DNA from: Hydrogenophaga sp.
GTDB taxonomy: Bacteria; Pseudomonadota; Gammaproteobacteria; Burkholderiales; Burkholderiaceae_C
Length of the DNA stretch: 64,000 bases
Assembly (NCBI RefSeq): GCF_019635465.1
Contig: NZ_JAHBZK010000012.1
Location: 62,001-126,000 of the forward strand
Direction: 5' to 3'
The number at the start of each line of letters is the position of its first letter. Position 1 is the first letter of the stretch. The translations under genes were made by a program, and so were the position numbers. Positions 15,334 through 26,543 of the stretch are shown one piece after another. The notes under the pieces are model-generated. The model saw only the letters and a program-made list of their open reading frames with translations. It was not told the origin of the DNA and ran no database searches.

Positions 15334-16704
15334 ATGGCATCCGCGCTGTCCGACCGCCTGTCCCGCATCGTCAAGGAGATGCGGGGTCAGGCGCGCATCA
15401 CCGAGACCAACGTCAGCGACATGCTGCGCGAGGTCCGCATGGCCTTGCTAGAGGCCGACGTGGCCCTGCCGGTGGTGCGCGACTTCATCGCCCGGGTCAA
15501 GGAAAAGGCCCTGGGGCAGGACGTGGTGGGCTCGCTCACCCCTGGCCAGGCGCTGGTAGGCATCGTCAACCGCGAGCTCGCCGCGACCATGGGCGAAGGC
15601 GTGGCCGACATCAACCTGGCGGCGCAACCGCCGGCGGTGATCCTGATGGCCGGTCTGCAGGGCGCCGGCAAGACGACCACCACCGCCAAGCTGGCGCGCC
15701 ACCTGATCGAGCGCCGCAAGAAGAAGGTGCTGACGGTGTCGGGCGACGTCTATCGCCCCGCGGCCATCGAGCAGCTCAAGACGGTGACGGCCCAGGCGGG
15801 CGCCGAATGGTTCCCCAGCACGCCGGACCAGAAGCCGGCCGACATCGCGCGTGCGGCGCTCGACCACGCACGGCGCCACCATTTCGACGTGCTGCTGGTG
15901 GACACGGCGGGTCGCCTGGCCATCGACGAAGCGCTGATGCGCGAGATTCAGGACCTGCACAACGTACTCAAACCGGTCGAGACGCTGTTCGTGGTCGACG
16001 CCATGCAGGGCCAGGACGCGGTCAACACCGCCAAGGCCTTCAAGGACGCGCTGCCGCTGACCGGCATCGTGCTGACGAAGCTCGATGGTGATGCCCGCGG
16101 CGGTGCTGCGCTGTCGGTGCGCTCGGTCACCGGTGTGCCGATCAAGTTCGCGGGCGTGTCCGAGAAGATCGACGGGCTGGAAGTCTTTGATGCCGATCGC
16201 CACGCGCAACGCGTGCTGGGCATGGGCGACATCGTGGCCCTGGTCGAACAGGTCACCGCGGGCGTGGACATGGCCGCGGCGCAGAAGCTGGCCGCCAAGG
16301 TCAAGAGCGGCGAGGGCTTCGATCTGGAGGATTTTCTGCAGCAGCTGCAGCAGATGAAGCAGATGGGCGGCCTGTCCAACCTGCTCGACAAGTTGCCGGC
16401 GCAACTCGCCGCCAAGGCCGGCGACGCCGACCTGAGCCGCGCCGAGAAGGACATCAAGCGCAAGGAAGGGATCATCTGCAGCATGACCCCCACCGAGCGA
16501 CGCAAGCCCGACATCATCAAGGCCACGCGCAAGCGCCGCATCGCCCAGGGCGCCGGCGTGCATGTGCAGGAGGTCAACCGCCTGCTCAAGGAGTTCGAGC
16601 AGATGCGCGACATGATGAAGAAGATGAAGGGCGGCGGCCTGATGAAGATGATGAAGCGCATGGGTGGCATGAAGGGCATGCCCAAGCTGCCCGGCATGGG
16701 CTGA
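15334..16704 (+). CDS. ffh: Signal recognition particle GTPase
   Basis: The protein subunit of the signal recognition particle binds signal sequences of inner membrane proteins as they leave the ribosome. Its 456 residues contain the NG GTPase domain (GLQGAGKTTTTAKLA P-loop, DTAGR, TKLDGDARGG). The methionine-rich M domain follows (RRIAQGAG ... MMKKMKGGGLMKMMKRMGGM). The ATG at 15334 gives the standard N-terminus ASALSDRLSRIVKEMRG. It is a single gene followed by a CbiM-like gene 45 bases on. Confidence 0.98.
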   Translation: MASALSDRLSRIVKEMRGQARITETNVSDMLREVRMALLEADVALPVVRDFIARVKEKALGQDVVGSLTPGQALVGIVNRELAATMGEGVADINLAAQPPAVILMAGLQGAGKTTTTAKLARHLIERRKKKVLTVSGDVYRPAAIEQLKTVTAQAGAEWFPSTPDQKPADIARAALDHARRHHFDVLLVDTAGRLAIDEALMREIQDLHNVLKPVETLFVVDAMQGQDAVNTAKAFKDALPLTGIVLTKLDGDARGGAALSVRSVTGVPIKFAGVSEKIDGLEVFDADRHAQRVLGMGDIVALVEQVTAGVDMAAAQKLAAKVKSGEGFDLEDFLQQLQQMKQMGGLSNLLDKLPAQLAAKAGDADLSRAEKDIKRKEGIICSMTPTERRKPDIIKATRKRRIAQGAGVHVQEVNRLLKEFEQMRDMMKKMKGGGLMKMMKRMGGMKGMPKLPGMG

Positions 16705-16749
16705 CCTGCGTCAAGCCGTTGGCCGACTGCATGGCCCACACTGGCGGCC

Positions 16750-17367
16750 ATGTGGCTGCTGATTGAATCCATCGCTTGTGCCATGGCGTTGCTGGTGGCG
16801 CTGTGGCTCAGACCCTGGCGCCTGCTGAACGGCCCCTTGCTCACGCCTGCGCTGGGCGCGCTGGTGCTGGTGCCACTGCTCTGGCTCACGCCCACGCTCA
16901 TGCCGGCCGGTCTGCAAGTGCAACTCACCGCCGCCAACCTGCTGGTGCTGATGCTGGGTTGGCCGCTGGCGGTGCCGGCGCTGGTGGGCGTGGCGTTGAT
17001 CGTGGGCCTGGTCGGTGGCGACGCACCGGCGCTCGTGATCGAGCGGCTGTGGTGGCTCGGCGTGCTGCCGGCCACGCTGGCCCTGGGGCTGGGCGCCGTG
17101 TTGCGGCGCTGGTTGCCGGCCAACCCGTTTGTCTACACGCTGGGGCGCGGCTTCTTCACCACCGTGCTGGCGGTGTTTGTCGCCGCCTCATTGCGATTGC
17201 TGGCGCACCCTTCGCCCAGCGATCAGGCCTTCGTCGCGGTCTGGCTCATGGCCTGGGGCGACGGCTTTCTGACAGGGCTGGTGGTGGCGGTGTTCGTGGC
17301 CTTTGCGCCGCAATGGCTGGCCACCTGGTCCGATGCGCGCTATCTGCAGCCGCCCGACGCCTCTTGA
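16750..17367 (+). CDS. CbiM-like integral membrane protein (COG3235 type)
   Basis: A 205-residue very hydrophobic protein with about six membrane helices. The segment RRWLPANPFVYTLGRGFFTT resembles the core of the CbiM/energy-coupling-factor permease superfamily, in which a similar region holds a conserved Asn-Pro-Phe. The substrate is unknown. No ATPase (CbiO) or CbiQ partner is nearby, so an active transporter is not supported by context. Confidence 0.65.
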   Translation: MWLLIESIACAMALLVALWLRPWRLLNGPLLTPALGALVLVPLLWLTPTLMPAGLQVQLTAANLLVLMLGWPLAVPALVGVALIVGLVGGDAPALVIERLWWLGVLPATLALGLGAVLRRWLPANPFVYTLGRGFFTTVLAVFVAASLRLLAHPSPSDQAFVAVWLMAWGDGFLTGLVVAVFVAFAPQWLATWSDARYLQPPDAS

Positions 17368-17375
17368 TGACCGGG

Positions 17376-17484
17376 GGGATGACAAATGATGAATGACTTC
17401 GCGATGCGCGCTCAATGACAACGTCGGCGCGCCCGCAGTCATTGGTCATCCCGCCGCGCAGCGGCGAGTCATCTGTCATCCCGC
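17376..17484. repeat. Cluster of small inverted/direct repeats between the CbiM-like gene and opgH
   Basis: GTCATTGGTCATCCCGC (17438-17454) and GTCATCTGTCATCCCGC (17468-17484) are near-identical direct copies 30 bases apart. They flank a GCCGC-GCA-GCGGC hairpin. An inverted relative, GGGATGACAAATGA, lies at 17376-17389. This looks like a small intergenic repeat family and not a T-tailed terminator. Confidence 0.75.
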
Positions 17485-17490
17485 AGCCAA

Positions 17491-19446
17491 TTACGCAGCC
17501 TTCAAGGCCAGCCGGCTGGCGTGGCGCCAGGCACTGCGCAGCACAGCGGGCGACCACGATTCCTCGGGGATGAGCAGCACGCCGCGCGAGCGCATCCACG
17601 CGCCAAGCTCCACGTGGCTGGTGGCCACCGTCAACGGGATGGCCAGCACCAGCGGCAGCGCGACGGGCGCCAGCCAGAGCAGGGCGTCGGCGTTGAGCAG
17701 CGCAACGCCAAAGCCGAGGCAGGCCACCACGGCGCTCATGGGCGCCAGGCGCTGAGCGGCGTCGCCCCAGGCGATGCCGCTGGCCTCGCGCGGGGGCGAT
17801 TTCCAGTCGAGCTTGATGCCGGTGAGCGCCACCACCACGAACAGCGAGTGCGCCAGCATGCGGATCGGCGCCTGCAGCAGGGCCAGGCCGGTCTCGGCCA
17901 GTGCGCTCAACAGCAGCGTGGCGCCACCGCCGAACAGGCGTTGCTCTCGCTTGAGGAAGACGGCGATCAGGCCCAGCACGCGTGGCATGAAGAGCAGGCA
18001 CAGCGTCCAGATCCACAGACCGCGCAGCTCGGCGGGCACCGCGCCCCAGCTGCTCACCATGGTCTGGTCGCTCACCCACAGCGCCGTGCCGAAAGTGAGG
18101 AAGGCCAGCCACAGCGGCGCCGACAGGTAGGACATGGCGCCAATGACGAACATGGCGCGGTGAACGCGGTGGATGCCGGGCTCGGCCATCAGGCGCGCGT
18201 TCTGCAGGTTGCCCTGGCACCAGCGGCGATCGCGCTGCAGTTCGCTGAGCAGGTCGGGTGGCTGCTGCTCGTAGCTGCCCTGCAGGTCGGACACCAGCCA
18301 CACGTGGTAGCCGGCGCGGCGCATCAGCGCGGCTTCGACGAAGTCGTGCGACATGATGCCGCCGGCCATGCCGCCCTTGCCGGCGATGGGCGCCAGCGCG
18401 CAATGCTGCATGAAGGGTTCGACCCGGATGATGGCGTTGTGGCCCCAGTAGTGCGACTCGCCCAGTTGCCAGAACTGCATGCCCAGGGTGAACAGGCGAC
18501 CGGTCACGCGCGAGGCGAACTGCTGCGCGCGGGCGTGCAAGGTGGCGTGGCCCACGGCCTGGGTGGCGGTCTGGATGATGCCGGCGCGCGGGTTGGCTTC
18601 CATCAGCTTGACCATGTCGACCAGGCAACGCCCGCTCATCACGCTGTCGGCGTCGAGCACGATCATGTAGCGGTAGTCCTTGCCCCAGCGGCGGCAGAAG
18701 TCGGCCACGTTGCCCGCCTTGCGGTGGGTGCGGCGCGTGCGCAGGCGGTAGTACACCTCGACCGAGGCGCGGCCACCCTGTGCTGCCAGCTCGGCGCGCA
18801 GGTTTTCCCAGGCGGCGCGCTCAGCGCGCTGGATGGCCGGGTCGTAGGAGTCGGACAGCACGAACACGTCGAACACCTGGGCTTCGCCGGTGGTGGCCAG
18901 CGAATCGCAGGTGGCGCGCAGGCCGGCGAACACGGTGGCCACGTCCTCGTTGCAGATCGGCATGATGATGGCCGTGCGCGCATCGGGGTTCATGTCGTGG
19001 TCGCGCACGTCGGCGGCGCGCAGCGTGTGACGGTCGCCGAACAGCGTGACCCAGAAGCCCATCAATGCGGTGACGAAGCCGGTCAGCACCCAGGCCGACA
19101 GGGTCACGAACAGCACCAGCTGGCCGCCTTGCAGCCAGACGTTGCCGCCTTCGGGTTGCAGGTGCGCGAACAACAGCGCAGCCACCATGGTCCACACCAG
19201 CGTCAGCGCGGTGAACACGGCGCGGCGGCGCTGGGCCGCGGCCTGCCAGGGCATGCGCGGTTCGCTCTCAGGCGCTGCGCTGCGGCGGTAGGGTGGCAGC
19301 GCCCGGCTGGCGGTTTCGAGCAGGGCGGTGCCCACGCTGTTCCAGAAGCCGCGCCAGGGCCGCGGCACCATCGAGCCGCGGTGGATCGGCGGTGCGGTCA
19401 CCGCGTTCGGATGGCGTTCCTCGCGCAGCAGGCTGCGGTGGCTCAT
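17491..19446 (-). CDS. opgH: Glucans biosynthesis glucosyltransferase H
   Basis: This is the inner-membrane processive beta-1,2-glucosyltransferase that makes the backbone of osmoregulated periplasmic glucans. The GT-2 domain is visible, with DADS (metal-binding Asp pair) and the QRDRRWCQGN (QxxRW) motif. Membrane helices lie at the N-terminus (about residues 80-145) and in the C-terminal third. At 651 residues it is shorter than the E. coli protein (about 850) but usual for betaproteobacteria. The ATG at 19446 overlaps the opgG stop as ATGA, which decides the start. Confidence 0.95.
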   Translation of the reverse strand: MSHRSLLREERHPNAVTAPPIHRGSMVPRPWRGFWNSVGTALLETASRALPPYRRSAAPESEPRMPWQAAAQRRRAVFTALTLVWTMVAALLFAHLQPEGGNVWLQGGQLVLFVTLSAWVLTGFVTALMGFWVTLFGDRHTLRAADVRDHDMNPDARTAIIMPICNEDVATVFAGLRATCDSLATTGEAQVFDVFVLSDSYDPAIQRAERAAWENLRAELAAQGGRASVEVYYRLRTRRTHRKAGNVADFCRRWGKDYRYMIVLDADSVMSGRCLVDMVKLMEANPRAGIIQTATQAVGHATLHARAQQFASRVTGRLFTLGMQFWQLGESHYWGHNAIIRVEPFMQHCALAPIAGKGGMAGGIMSHDFVEAALMRRAGYHVWLVSDLQGSYEQQPPDLLSELQRDRRWCQGNLQNARLMAEPGIHRVHRAMFVIGAMSYLSAPLWLAFLTFGTALWVSDQTMVSSWGAVPAELRGLWIWTLCLLFMPRVLGLIAVFLKREQRLFGGGATLLLSALAETGLALLQAPIRMLAHSLFVVVALTGIKLDWKSPPREASGIAWGDAAQRLAPMSAVVACLGFGVALLNADALLWLAPVALPLVLAIPLTVATSHVELGAWMRSRGVLLIPEESWSPAVLRSAWRHASRLALKAA

Positions 19447-21014
19447 TCGGGCAGAAGCAGGTGCGTCCATGTTTCGCTCACGGTGTGTTGCTGGTGTTGC
19501 AGGAAGGCGCGCAGCTCGACCGGCTGCGCCGGATCGATGCGCGCGACGCGCAGGCTCAGGCGCCAGCTGCGCGTGGCCGGATTGGGGTAGGCGATGGCTT
19601 CGAGCACGCGGCCGTTGGCGTTGGTGCTCACCACGGCGCGGACCTCGGCGCCGGCGGGCAGGGCATCGATGGCGGGGCCGGCGAAATCGAGCACGTATTG
19701 CGGCTGCGCGCTTTGCTCGTCCGCACTCAGGCGGGTGAAGCCGTAGCCGCGGCGGCTCTGCGTGACCCAGCTGGCCGGCGGTCGCTGTTGTTCGTCGCCT
19801 TGCCAGGCGATGTCGTAGGTCAGGTCAAGCGGTTGACCGGGCTGCAGCGCCTGCGCCGGCACCCAGTACGCGACCACGTTGTCGTGCGTCTCGTCGGGGG
19901 TGGGCAGCTGCACCAGCTCCACACGGCCGGCGCCCCAGTCGCCCACGGGCGTGACCCAGGCGCTGGGACGGCGCTCGTAACGGGCCTCGACGTCTTCGTA
20001 GCTGGAGAAGCGCCGGTCGCGCTGCATGAGGCCGAAACCGCGCGGCTGGCGCGTGGCGAACGAGCTGACGGTGAGCGAGGCCGGCCGTTGCAGCGGGCGC
20101 CACAGCCACTCGCCTTCGCCGGTGACCAGCATCAGGCCGTCGGAGTCGTGCACCTCGGGGCGAAAGTCGCCGGGCATCGGCTGGTTCTCGCCCGAGAGGA
20201 ACATGCTCGTCAGCGGCGCGATGCCCAGGGTGTGGATGGCGGGCGCGCCGTCGCGCGCGAACAGCCGCAGCTGTACGCGGGTGCGGGTGTTGAAGCCGGG
20301 CTCGATGTCGAAGCGGTAGGCGCCGGTGACGCGGGGCGACTCGAGCAGCGCGAAGACGGTGACGGTCTTTGCATCGGGCGCCGGGCGCTGCAGCCAGAAC
20401 TCGGTGAAGCGCGGGAACTCCTCGCCCTGGCCGCCAACGGTGTCGATGGCCAGCCCGCGTGCGGACAGGCCGTACTGCTGCTGGGCGCCGAGCGCGCGGA
20501 AGTAGCTCGCGCCCAGAAAGACGATCAGCTCGTCTTTGTAGGCAACGTTGTTGAGCGGGTAGTGCAGGCGAAAGCCGGCATGGCCCAGGTCGCCCCAGGC
20601 GGTGGTGTCGAAGCGGTTGGCGCCGAAGTTGAAGTCCTCGACGCGGTACGGCAGGTGGCGCACTTGGCCATCGGCCAGCAGCTCGTGGATGCGCACCGGC
20701 TGCGTCTGGTACAGGCCGAGGTGGAAGTACTGCCCTTCAAAAGGCAGGTTCTGCTCGCGCCAGGTGGCGCGCTCGGTGCGAAAGCGGATGTCGCGCAGCT
20801 GGTCGTAGCTGATGTTGGCCAGCGCGTCGGGCAGCTTGTCGCTGTTTTCGCGCCAGGGTTCGCTGGCGCGCACCTGCGCCAGGTGGGTGAGCTGGTCCCA
20901 GTCGAATGCGTGCGCAGGCCCGAAACCCAGCAGGCATGCGGCGCCCAGGCCGATGGCCAGGTGGCGGCGCTGCTGTTGAAGGCGTTGGATGAGGCGTTGA
21001 AAAAGCCGGGGCAT
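19443..21014 (-). CDS. opgG: Periplasmic glucan biosynthesis protein G
   Basis: The 523-residue periplasmic partner of OpgH is needed for assembly or branching of osmoregulated glucans. It has a cleavable signal sequence (basic start, HLAIGLGAACLLGFGPAHA, cleavage after AHA). The family motif FEGQYFHLGLY follows, then the C-terminal immunoglobulin-like portion. It is the first gene of the opgGH operon on the minus strand. The 191 bases upstream contain two short hairpins. Confidence 0.95.
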   Translation of the reverse strand: MPRLFQRLIQRLQQQRRHLAIGLGAACLLGFGPAHAFDWDQLTHLAQVRASEPWRENSDKLPDALANISYDQLRDIRFRTERATWREQNLPFEGQYFHLGLYQTQPVRIHELLADGQVRHLPYRVEDFNFGANRFDTTAWGDLGHAGFRLHYPLNNVAYKDELIVFLGASYFRALGAQQQYGLSARGLAIDTVGGQGEEFPRFTEFWLQRPAPDAKTVTVFALLESPRVTGAYRFDIEPGFNTRTRVQLRLFARDGAPAIHTLGIAPLTSMFLSGENQPMPGDFRPEVHDSDGLMLVTGEGEWLWRPLQRPASLTVSSFATRQPRGFGLMQRDRRFSSYEDVEARYERRPSAWVTPVGDWGAGRVELVQLPTPDETHDNVVAYWVPAQALQPGQPLDLTYDIAWQGDEQQRPPASWVTQSRRGYGFTRLSADEQSAQPQYVLDFAGPAIDALPAGAEVRAVVSTNANGRVLEAIAYPNPATRSWRLSLRVARIDPAQPVELRAFLQHQQHTVSETWTHLLLPE

Positions 21015-21135
21015 GCCTGCTTAAGGGCAAACCCTGTGCCATGACGAAAAACGCCTTTCAGATCAAGCACTTGATGCGCGCCGAGACCCCGAATCCGCGG
21101 TGACCGCGCCATGGCGGCGCGAAACACCCCGGTTT

Positions 21136-21205
21136 TTGTCGCCATGCGGCGACAAGGCCTTTGCTGCGCTGCAAAAAAGCGTTGTGAATCAACCGTTTGG
21201 GGCTG

Positions 21206-21226
<21 letters not shown>
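21136..21226. repeat. Two short hairpins between glrR and opgG
   Basis: The first stem is TTGTCGCC/GGCGACAA (21136-21143 with 21148-21155), loop ATGC. The second is GGGGCTGTC/GACAGCCCC (21199-21207 with 21218-21226); its loop contains the glrR stop codon. Neither has a T-run. The second could still protect the glrR mRNA 3' end. Confidence 0.5.
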
Positions 21227-22606
<1,380 letters not shown>

Positions 22607-22613
22607 GCTGCGA

Positions 22614-23288
22614 TCAGGGTGTGGCGGGCCGCGGCGCCGCCGCAGGCGCGCGGTTGTTCAGGCTGCGTTCGATGGCGCGCATGGCCTCCAGCCGATCATT
22701 GAGCTGGTCGATACGGCGCTGCTGGTCACGCAACTGTTGGGCCTGGCGATCGAGCGCTTCCTCCAGCCGACGCTGCTCCATCAGCCGAGCGGCCAGCAGG
22801 CGAGCGAAGGGACGGTATGGAGTGACCTCGGGTGCGCCGTTGGCGGCCACGCGCTGGGCCAGGCCCAGGGCGCGCGCGGTGTCCACCGGTTGACCGGACT
22901 GCATCAGCGCCATGGCGAGTTGCAGCTGGCGCGGGGCCTGCATCCCCGGGTCGCCCAGCGAGGCGATCTCCAGGGTGAGTTCGGGCGGGGTCAGCGCGCG
23001 CACCCGTTCGCCATAGCGCAGGAGGGCGCTGTTGGCGTCGGCTTCACTGACCTCGCTGGCGGCCGCGTTGACCAGCACGGGCGCAACCGCCACGGTGGCC
23101 GGTGGCGGCGCGGCATCCGGCGGGCTGGCCGGCGCGCCACTCAGCAGCGTGGACGCGGCCACAGTCGCGCCCGCAGCGCGCGCCGGCGGCGGCGCTTCGG
23201 CAGGCGTCACCGCGCAGGCTGTTCCCAGTGTGCCCAGCAACAGCGCGCAGGCCAGACGCCAGTGGGTGAATCGAAGGTCAGGAGGCAT
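22614..23288 (-). CDS. QseG-like outer membrane lipoprotein
   Basis: A 225-residue protein with a lipoprotein signal (LLLGTLGTAC, lipobox Cys near residue 25). An Ala/Pro-rich linker follows, then a helical domain and a C-terminal coiled coil (ALDRQAQQLRDQQRRIDQLN). Position between kinase and regulator matches QseG, which in E. coli binds the sensor kinase (family knowledge). Sequence similarity to QseG itself cannot be judged by eye. It overlaps the kinase stop by 11 bases and ends 7 bases before glrR. Confidence 0.75.
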   Translation of the reverse strand: MPPDLRFTHWRLACALLLGTLGTACAVTPAEAPPPARAAGATVAASTLLSGAPASPPDAAPPPATVAVAPVLVNAAASEVSEADANSALLRYGERVRALTPPELTLEIASLGDPGMQAPRQLQLAMALMQSGQPVDTARALGLAQRVAANGAPEVTPYRPFARLLAARLMEQRRLEEALDRQAQQLRDQQRRIDQLNDRLEAMRAIERSLNNRAPAAAPRPATP

Positions 23289-24696
23289 GGGGCAGTTCGA
23301 TGCGGAAGTGGGCACCGCGCGCATCATCGATCAACTCGATGCGACCGCCGTGCGCGACGATGTATTCGTGAACGATGGACAGGCCGATGCCGGTGCCTCG
23401 CACCGCGCCTTCGGGTTGACGCTCGCCACGGAAGAAGGGTTCAAAAATGCGTTCGCGGTCGGCGGGTGCCACGCCGGGACCCTGATCGACGATGTCGATG
23501 CTGACGCGCGCCGGCAACGCCAGCAGCACCAGCCGGATGGTGCCGCCGTGGGGCGAGAAGCGGATGGCGTTGAGCAGCAGGTTGCCGATGGCCGAAGCCA
23601 TTTTTTCCCTGTCGACCGGCGCCACGACGGCTTCGCCCTCGACGCGCACCTGCAGGCCGTGCGCCTGCCAGTGCAGGCGCTGCGCCTCGACCTGCTCTTC
23701 CAGCAGGGCGCGCAAGTCGGTGCGTTCGCGCCGCAGCTGACGCGCCTCGAAGGCGGCGGCATTGAAGCTCAGCAGCGCCTCGATCTGCGACTGCAGCACC
23801 TGCGTGTTGTGCTGCAGGATGTTGACCACCTCGGCCTGGTTGGGATTGAGAGCGCCGGCCACACCGTCGCCGAGCACGGCCACACCCTCGCTCAGTGAGG
23901 CCAGGGGCGTTTTGAGTTCGTGCGAGATGTGGCGCAGAAAGCGCGCCTTGTCGGCGTCGAGTTCGGTCAGGCGCAATCGCAGCCAGTCCAGCTGCTGGCT
24001 CACACGGCGCACGTCCTTGGGGCCTCGGATGTCGATGGGCTGGTCGAGGCGGTTCTCGCCCAGGCCGACGATGGCGCGCTCCAGTCGCTGAAACGGCTTG
24101 GCCAGCCAGATGCCGAAGCCCAGCGCCATGGCGGCCGCCAGCAGGATGGAGCCGGTCACGATCTGCGTGAGCTGCTGCTGGTTGCGCTCGAAGCCGGCCT
24201 GCAGCGCTTCGTTGCGGGCAGCGATGATGGCCTGCACCTTTTGCGCAATGGCGGCGCTGTGACCGTCGAGCTCACGGAACGCGCGGGCCACCTCGCGCTC
24301 GCGGTCCAGCGCGGTGTCGGCCGGTCCTTCCAGCAAGCCGGTGACCACATCGATCTGGCGTCGCCAGGGTTGCGCAAACTCGCCCGGCAGTTCGTTGTCT
24401 TCGAGCCGCTTGAGGATGTCGCGTGCGTGCCCCGCCGCTTCGGTGAATCGCTGGCGCAGCTGGTTGTCGCGCAGCACCAGCGACTGGCGCGCAGCGCGTT
24501 CCATGGTCAGGCTGCGTTCCGACAGCGATTGCGCCGCCGTGGCCAGCGCAATGGCCTGCGCCGTGCCTTCGCGGCTTTGCCCGAGCAGTGTCTCGAGCGA
24601 GAACAGGGCGCGCACGGCGGCCGCACCGAGCAGCGCGCCGATCAGCAAAAACGCGATCAGCAGCAGCTGCTGGAACGACAGCGAGGAGGGGCGCAC
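23278..24696 (-). CDS. glrK: Sensor histidine kinase GlrK/QseE type
   Basis: A 472-residue kinase. Membrane segments lie near residues 10-30 and 175-195 and bracket a helical periplasmic domain. A HAMP segment follows, then the HisKA domain with H259 in RHISHELKTPLASL, and an ATPase domain ending in GTGIGLSIVHEYIVAHGG. It is predicted to phosphorylate the GlrR encoded two genes downstream. It is the first gene of the three-gene operon and starts 22 bases after the miaB stop. Confidence 0.88.
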   Translation of the reverse strand: MRPSSLSFQQLLLIAFLLIGALLGAAAVRALFSLETLLGQSREGTAQAIALATAAQSLSERSLTMERAARQSLVLRDNQLRQRFTEAAGHARDILKRLEDNELPGEFAQPWRRQIDVVTGLLEGPADTALDREREVARAFRELDGHSAAIAQKVQAIIAARNEALQAGFERNQQQLTQIVTGSILLAAAMALGFGIWLAKPFQRLERAIVGLGENRLDQPIDIRGPKDVRRVSQQLDWLRLRLTELDADKARFLRHISHELKTPLASLSEGVAVLGDGVAGALNPNQAEVVNILQHNTQVLQSQIEALLSFNAAAFEARQLRRERTDLRALLEEQVEAQRLHWQAHGLQVRVEGEAVVAPVDREKMASAIGNLLLNAIRFSPHGGTIRLVLLALPARVSIDIVDQGPGVAPADRERIFEPFFRGERQPEGAVRGTGIGLSIVHEYIVAHGGRIELIDDARGAHFRIELPHAS

Positions 24697-24717
24697 GATG
24701 TCCGGGATGGAGCGCCG

Positions 24718-26073
24718 TCAGGCGGCTTCGCGCACCAGCACCTCGCCGCGCAGCGAGTGGGGCAGGGCCTGGGTGATGCGTACGTCGATCATCTGCCCGG
24801 TCAGTCGCGCGCCGTTGGGGCCGCCGTTGAAGTTGACGATGCGGTTGCACTCGGTGCGACCCATCAGCTCGGCGGCACCGTCCGGGCCCGGGCGACGCGC
24901 CGGCCCTTCGACGAGGATGCGCTGCACCGTGCCCTCGCGGCTGGCGCTGATGCGTCGCACGTTGGCCTCGATGGTGGCCTGCAGGTGCTGCAGCCGCTTG
25001 AGCTTGACCTCGTGCGGCGTGTCGTCGGGCAGGTTGGCCGCGGGCGTGCCGGGGCGCGGGCTGAAGATGAAGCTGAAGCTGCTGTCAAAGCCCACGTCGT
25101 CGATGAGCTTCATCATCTTGTTGAAGTCGTCTTCGGTCTCGCCGGGAAAGCCGACGATGAAGTCGCTGCTCATGGAGATGTCGGGGCGGATCGCGCGCAG
25201 CTTGCGGATCGTGCTCTTGTATTCCATGGCGGTGTAGCCGCGCTTCATGGCCATGAGGATGCGGTCCGAGCCGTGCTGCACCGGCAGGTGCAGGTGGTTT
25301 ACCAGCTTGGGCACCCTGGCGTAGGCCTCGATCAGTCGCGCCGTGAATTCATTGGGGTGACTGGTGGTGTAGCGAATGCGCTCGATGCCGGGAATGTCGG
25401 CCACGTACTCGATCAGCATGGCGAAGTCGGCGATCTCGCTGGTGTCGCCCATCGCGCCGCGGTACGCGTTGACGTTCTGCCCCAGCAGCGTCACTTCCTT
25501 CACGCCCTGGTCGGCCAGGCCCGCCACCTCGACCAGCACGTCGTCAAACGGGCGGCTGACCTCTTCACCGCGGGTGTAAGGCACCACGCAGTAGCTGCAG
25601 TACTTGGAGCAGCCTTCCATGATCGAGACAAATGCCGAGGCGCCGTCGACCTTGGCCGGCGGCAGGTGGTCGAACTTCTCGATCTCGGGGAAGCTGATGT
25701 CCACCTGCGGGCGCGCCTGCGCAGCGCGTTGTGCCAGCAGCTCGGGCAGGCGGTGCAGGGTCTGCGGGCCGAACACCACATCCACGAAGGGCGCGCGCTG
25801 GATGATGGCCTCGCCCTCCTGGCTGGCGACGCAGCCGCCGACACCGATGAGCACACCCTTTTGCTTGAGGTGCTTGATGCGGCCCAGGTCGGAGAACACC
25901 TTCTCCTGCGCCTTCTCCCGCACCGAGCAGGTGTTGAACAGAATCAGGTCGGCCTGCTCGGGGTCGTTGGTGGGTTCGTATCCCTCGGCGGCGCCGAGGA
26001 CGTCGGCCATCTTGTCCGAGTCGTACTCGTTCATCTGGCAGCCAAAGGTCTTGATGAAGACTTTGCGGGTCAT
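24718..26073 (-). CDS. miaB: tRNA-2-methylthio-N6-dimethylallyladenosine synthase
   Basis: A radical-SAM methylthiotransferase that modifies A37 of tRNAs reading UNN codons. The three N-terminal cluster cysteines are in GCQMN, NTCSV and GGCVA. The radical-SAM CxxxCxxC is [10 protein letters not shown]-terminal TRAM domain (VQRILVEG ... [12 protein letters not shown]) completes the 451 residues. The ATG at 26073 has an AGGAG ribosome site. Confidence 0.97.
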   Translation of the reverse strand: MTRKVFIKTFGCQMNEYDSDKMADVLGAAEGYEPTNDPEQADLILFNTCSVREKAQEKVFSDLGRIKHLKQKGVLIGVGGCVASQEGEAIIQRAPFVDVVFGPQTLHRLPELLAQRAAQARPQVDISFPEIEKFDHLPPAKVDGASAFVSIMEGCSKYCSYCVVPYTRGEEVSRPFDDVLVEVAGLADQGVKEVTLLGQNVNAYRGAMGDTSEIADFAMLIEYVADIPGIERIRYTTSHPNEFTARLIEAYARVPKLVNHLHLPVQHGSDRILMAMKRGYTAMEYKSTIRKLRAIRPDISMSSDFIVGFPGETEDDFNKMMKLIDDVGFDSSFSFIFSPRPGTPAANLPDDTPHEVKLKRLQHLQATIEANVRRISASREGTVQRILVEGPARRPGPDGAAELMGRTECNRIVNFNGGPNGARLTGQMIDVRITQALPHSLRGEVLVREAA

Positions 26074-26144
26074 GGTGGGGCTCCTGCGGGCGTGCAACGC
26101 CCGATGCACCGCCCGATGCCTGGCGGTGCGCATTCAAATGGGGG

Positions 26145-26543
26145 TCAGTTGGCGGTGGTCGACGCCGCCGGCTGGCCGTCGCTGCTTTGCTGCGACTCGA
26201 AGGTGTAGTTGCGCTCCACGCCGTAGCCTGGGCGCTTTTCCTTCATCTCGGCCTCGGTCAACAGCCAGACCTGGCTGATCTGGCCGCGCTTGTCGAGGAG
26301 GTAGTTGACGGTCAGGGTCTGGTTGACCAGGGTGGCCGAGCGCAGGATGCGGTCGCTGGTGTCGATGATGCGGGCGCCGGGCGACAGGCGCACCACACGT
26401 TCATCCATCTCGACATAGGGCGGCAGTTTGACAACCAGTTCACCACGCAATGTCTGCTTGGGGAACTTGCGCACCGATTCCTGGGCGTGTACCCCGCCAG
26501 CGATGGCCAGGGCGGCCAGCAGGGTGGTGAAGCAGCGGTTCAT
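26145..26543 (-). CDS. Small exported protein of unknown function
   Basis: 132 residues with a signal peptide (NRCFTTLLAALAIAGGVHA, cleavage before QES). The mature part is a beta-rich domain (GELVVKLPPYVEMDERVVRL) followed by a Ser/Gln-rich tail. I do not recognise a family. It is predicted to be periplasmic. It lies 71 bases upstream of miaB on the same strand. Confidence 0.7.
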   Translation of the reverse strand: MNRCFTTLLAALAIAGGVHAQESVRKFPKQTLRGELVVKLPPYVEMDERVVRLSPGARIIDTSDRILRSATLVNQTLTVNYLLDKRGQISQVWLLTEAEMKEKRPGYGVERNYTFESQQSSDGQPAASTTAN

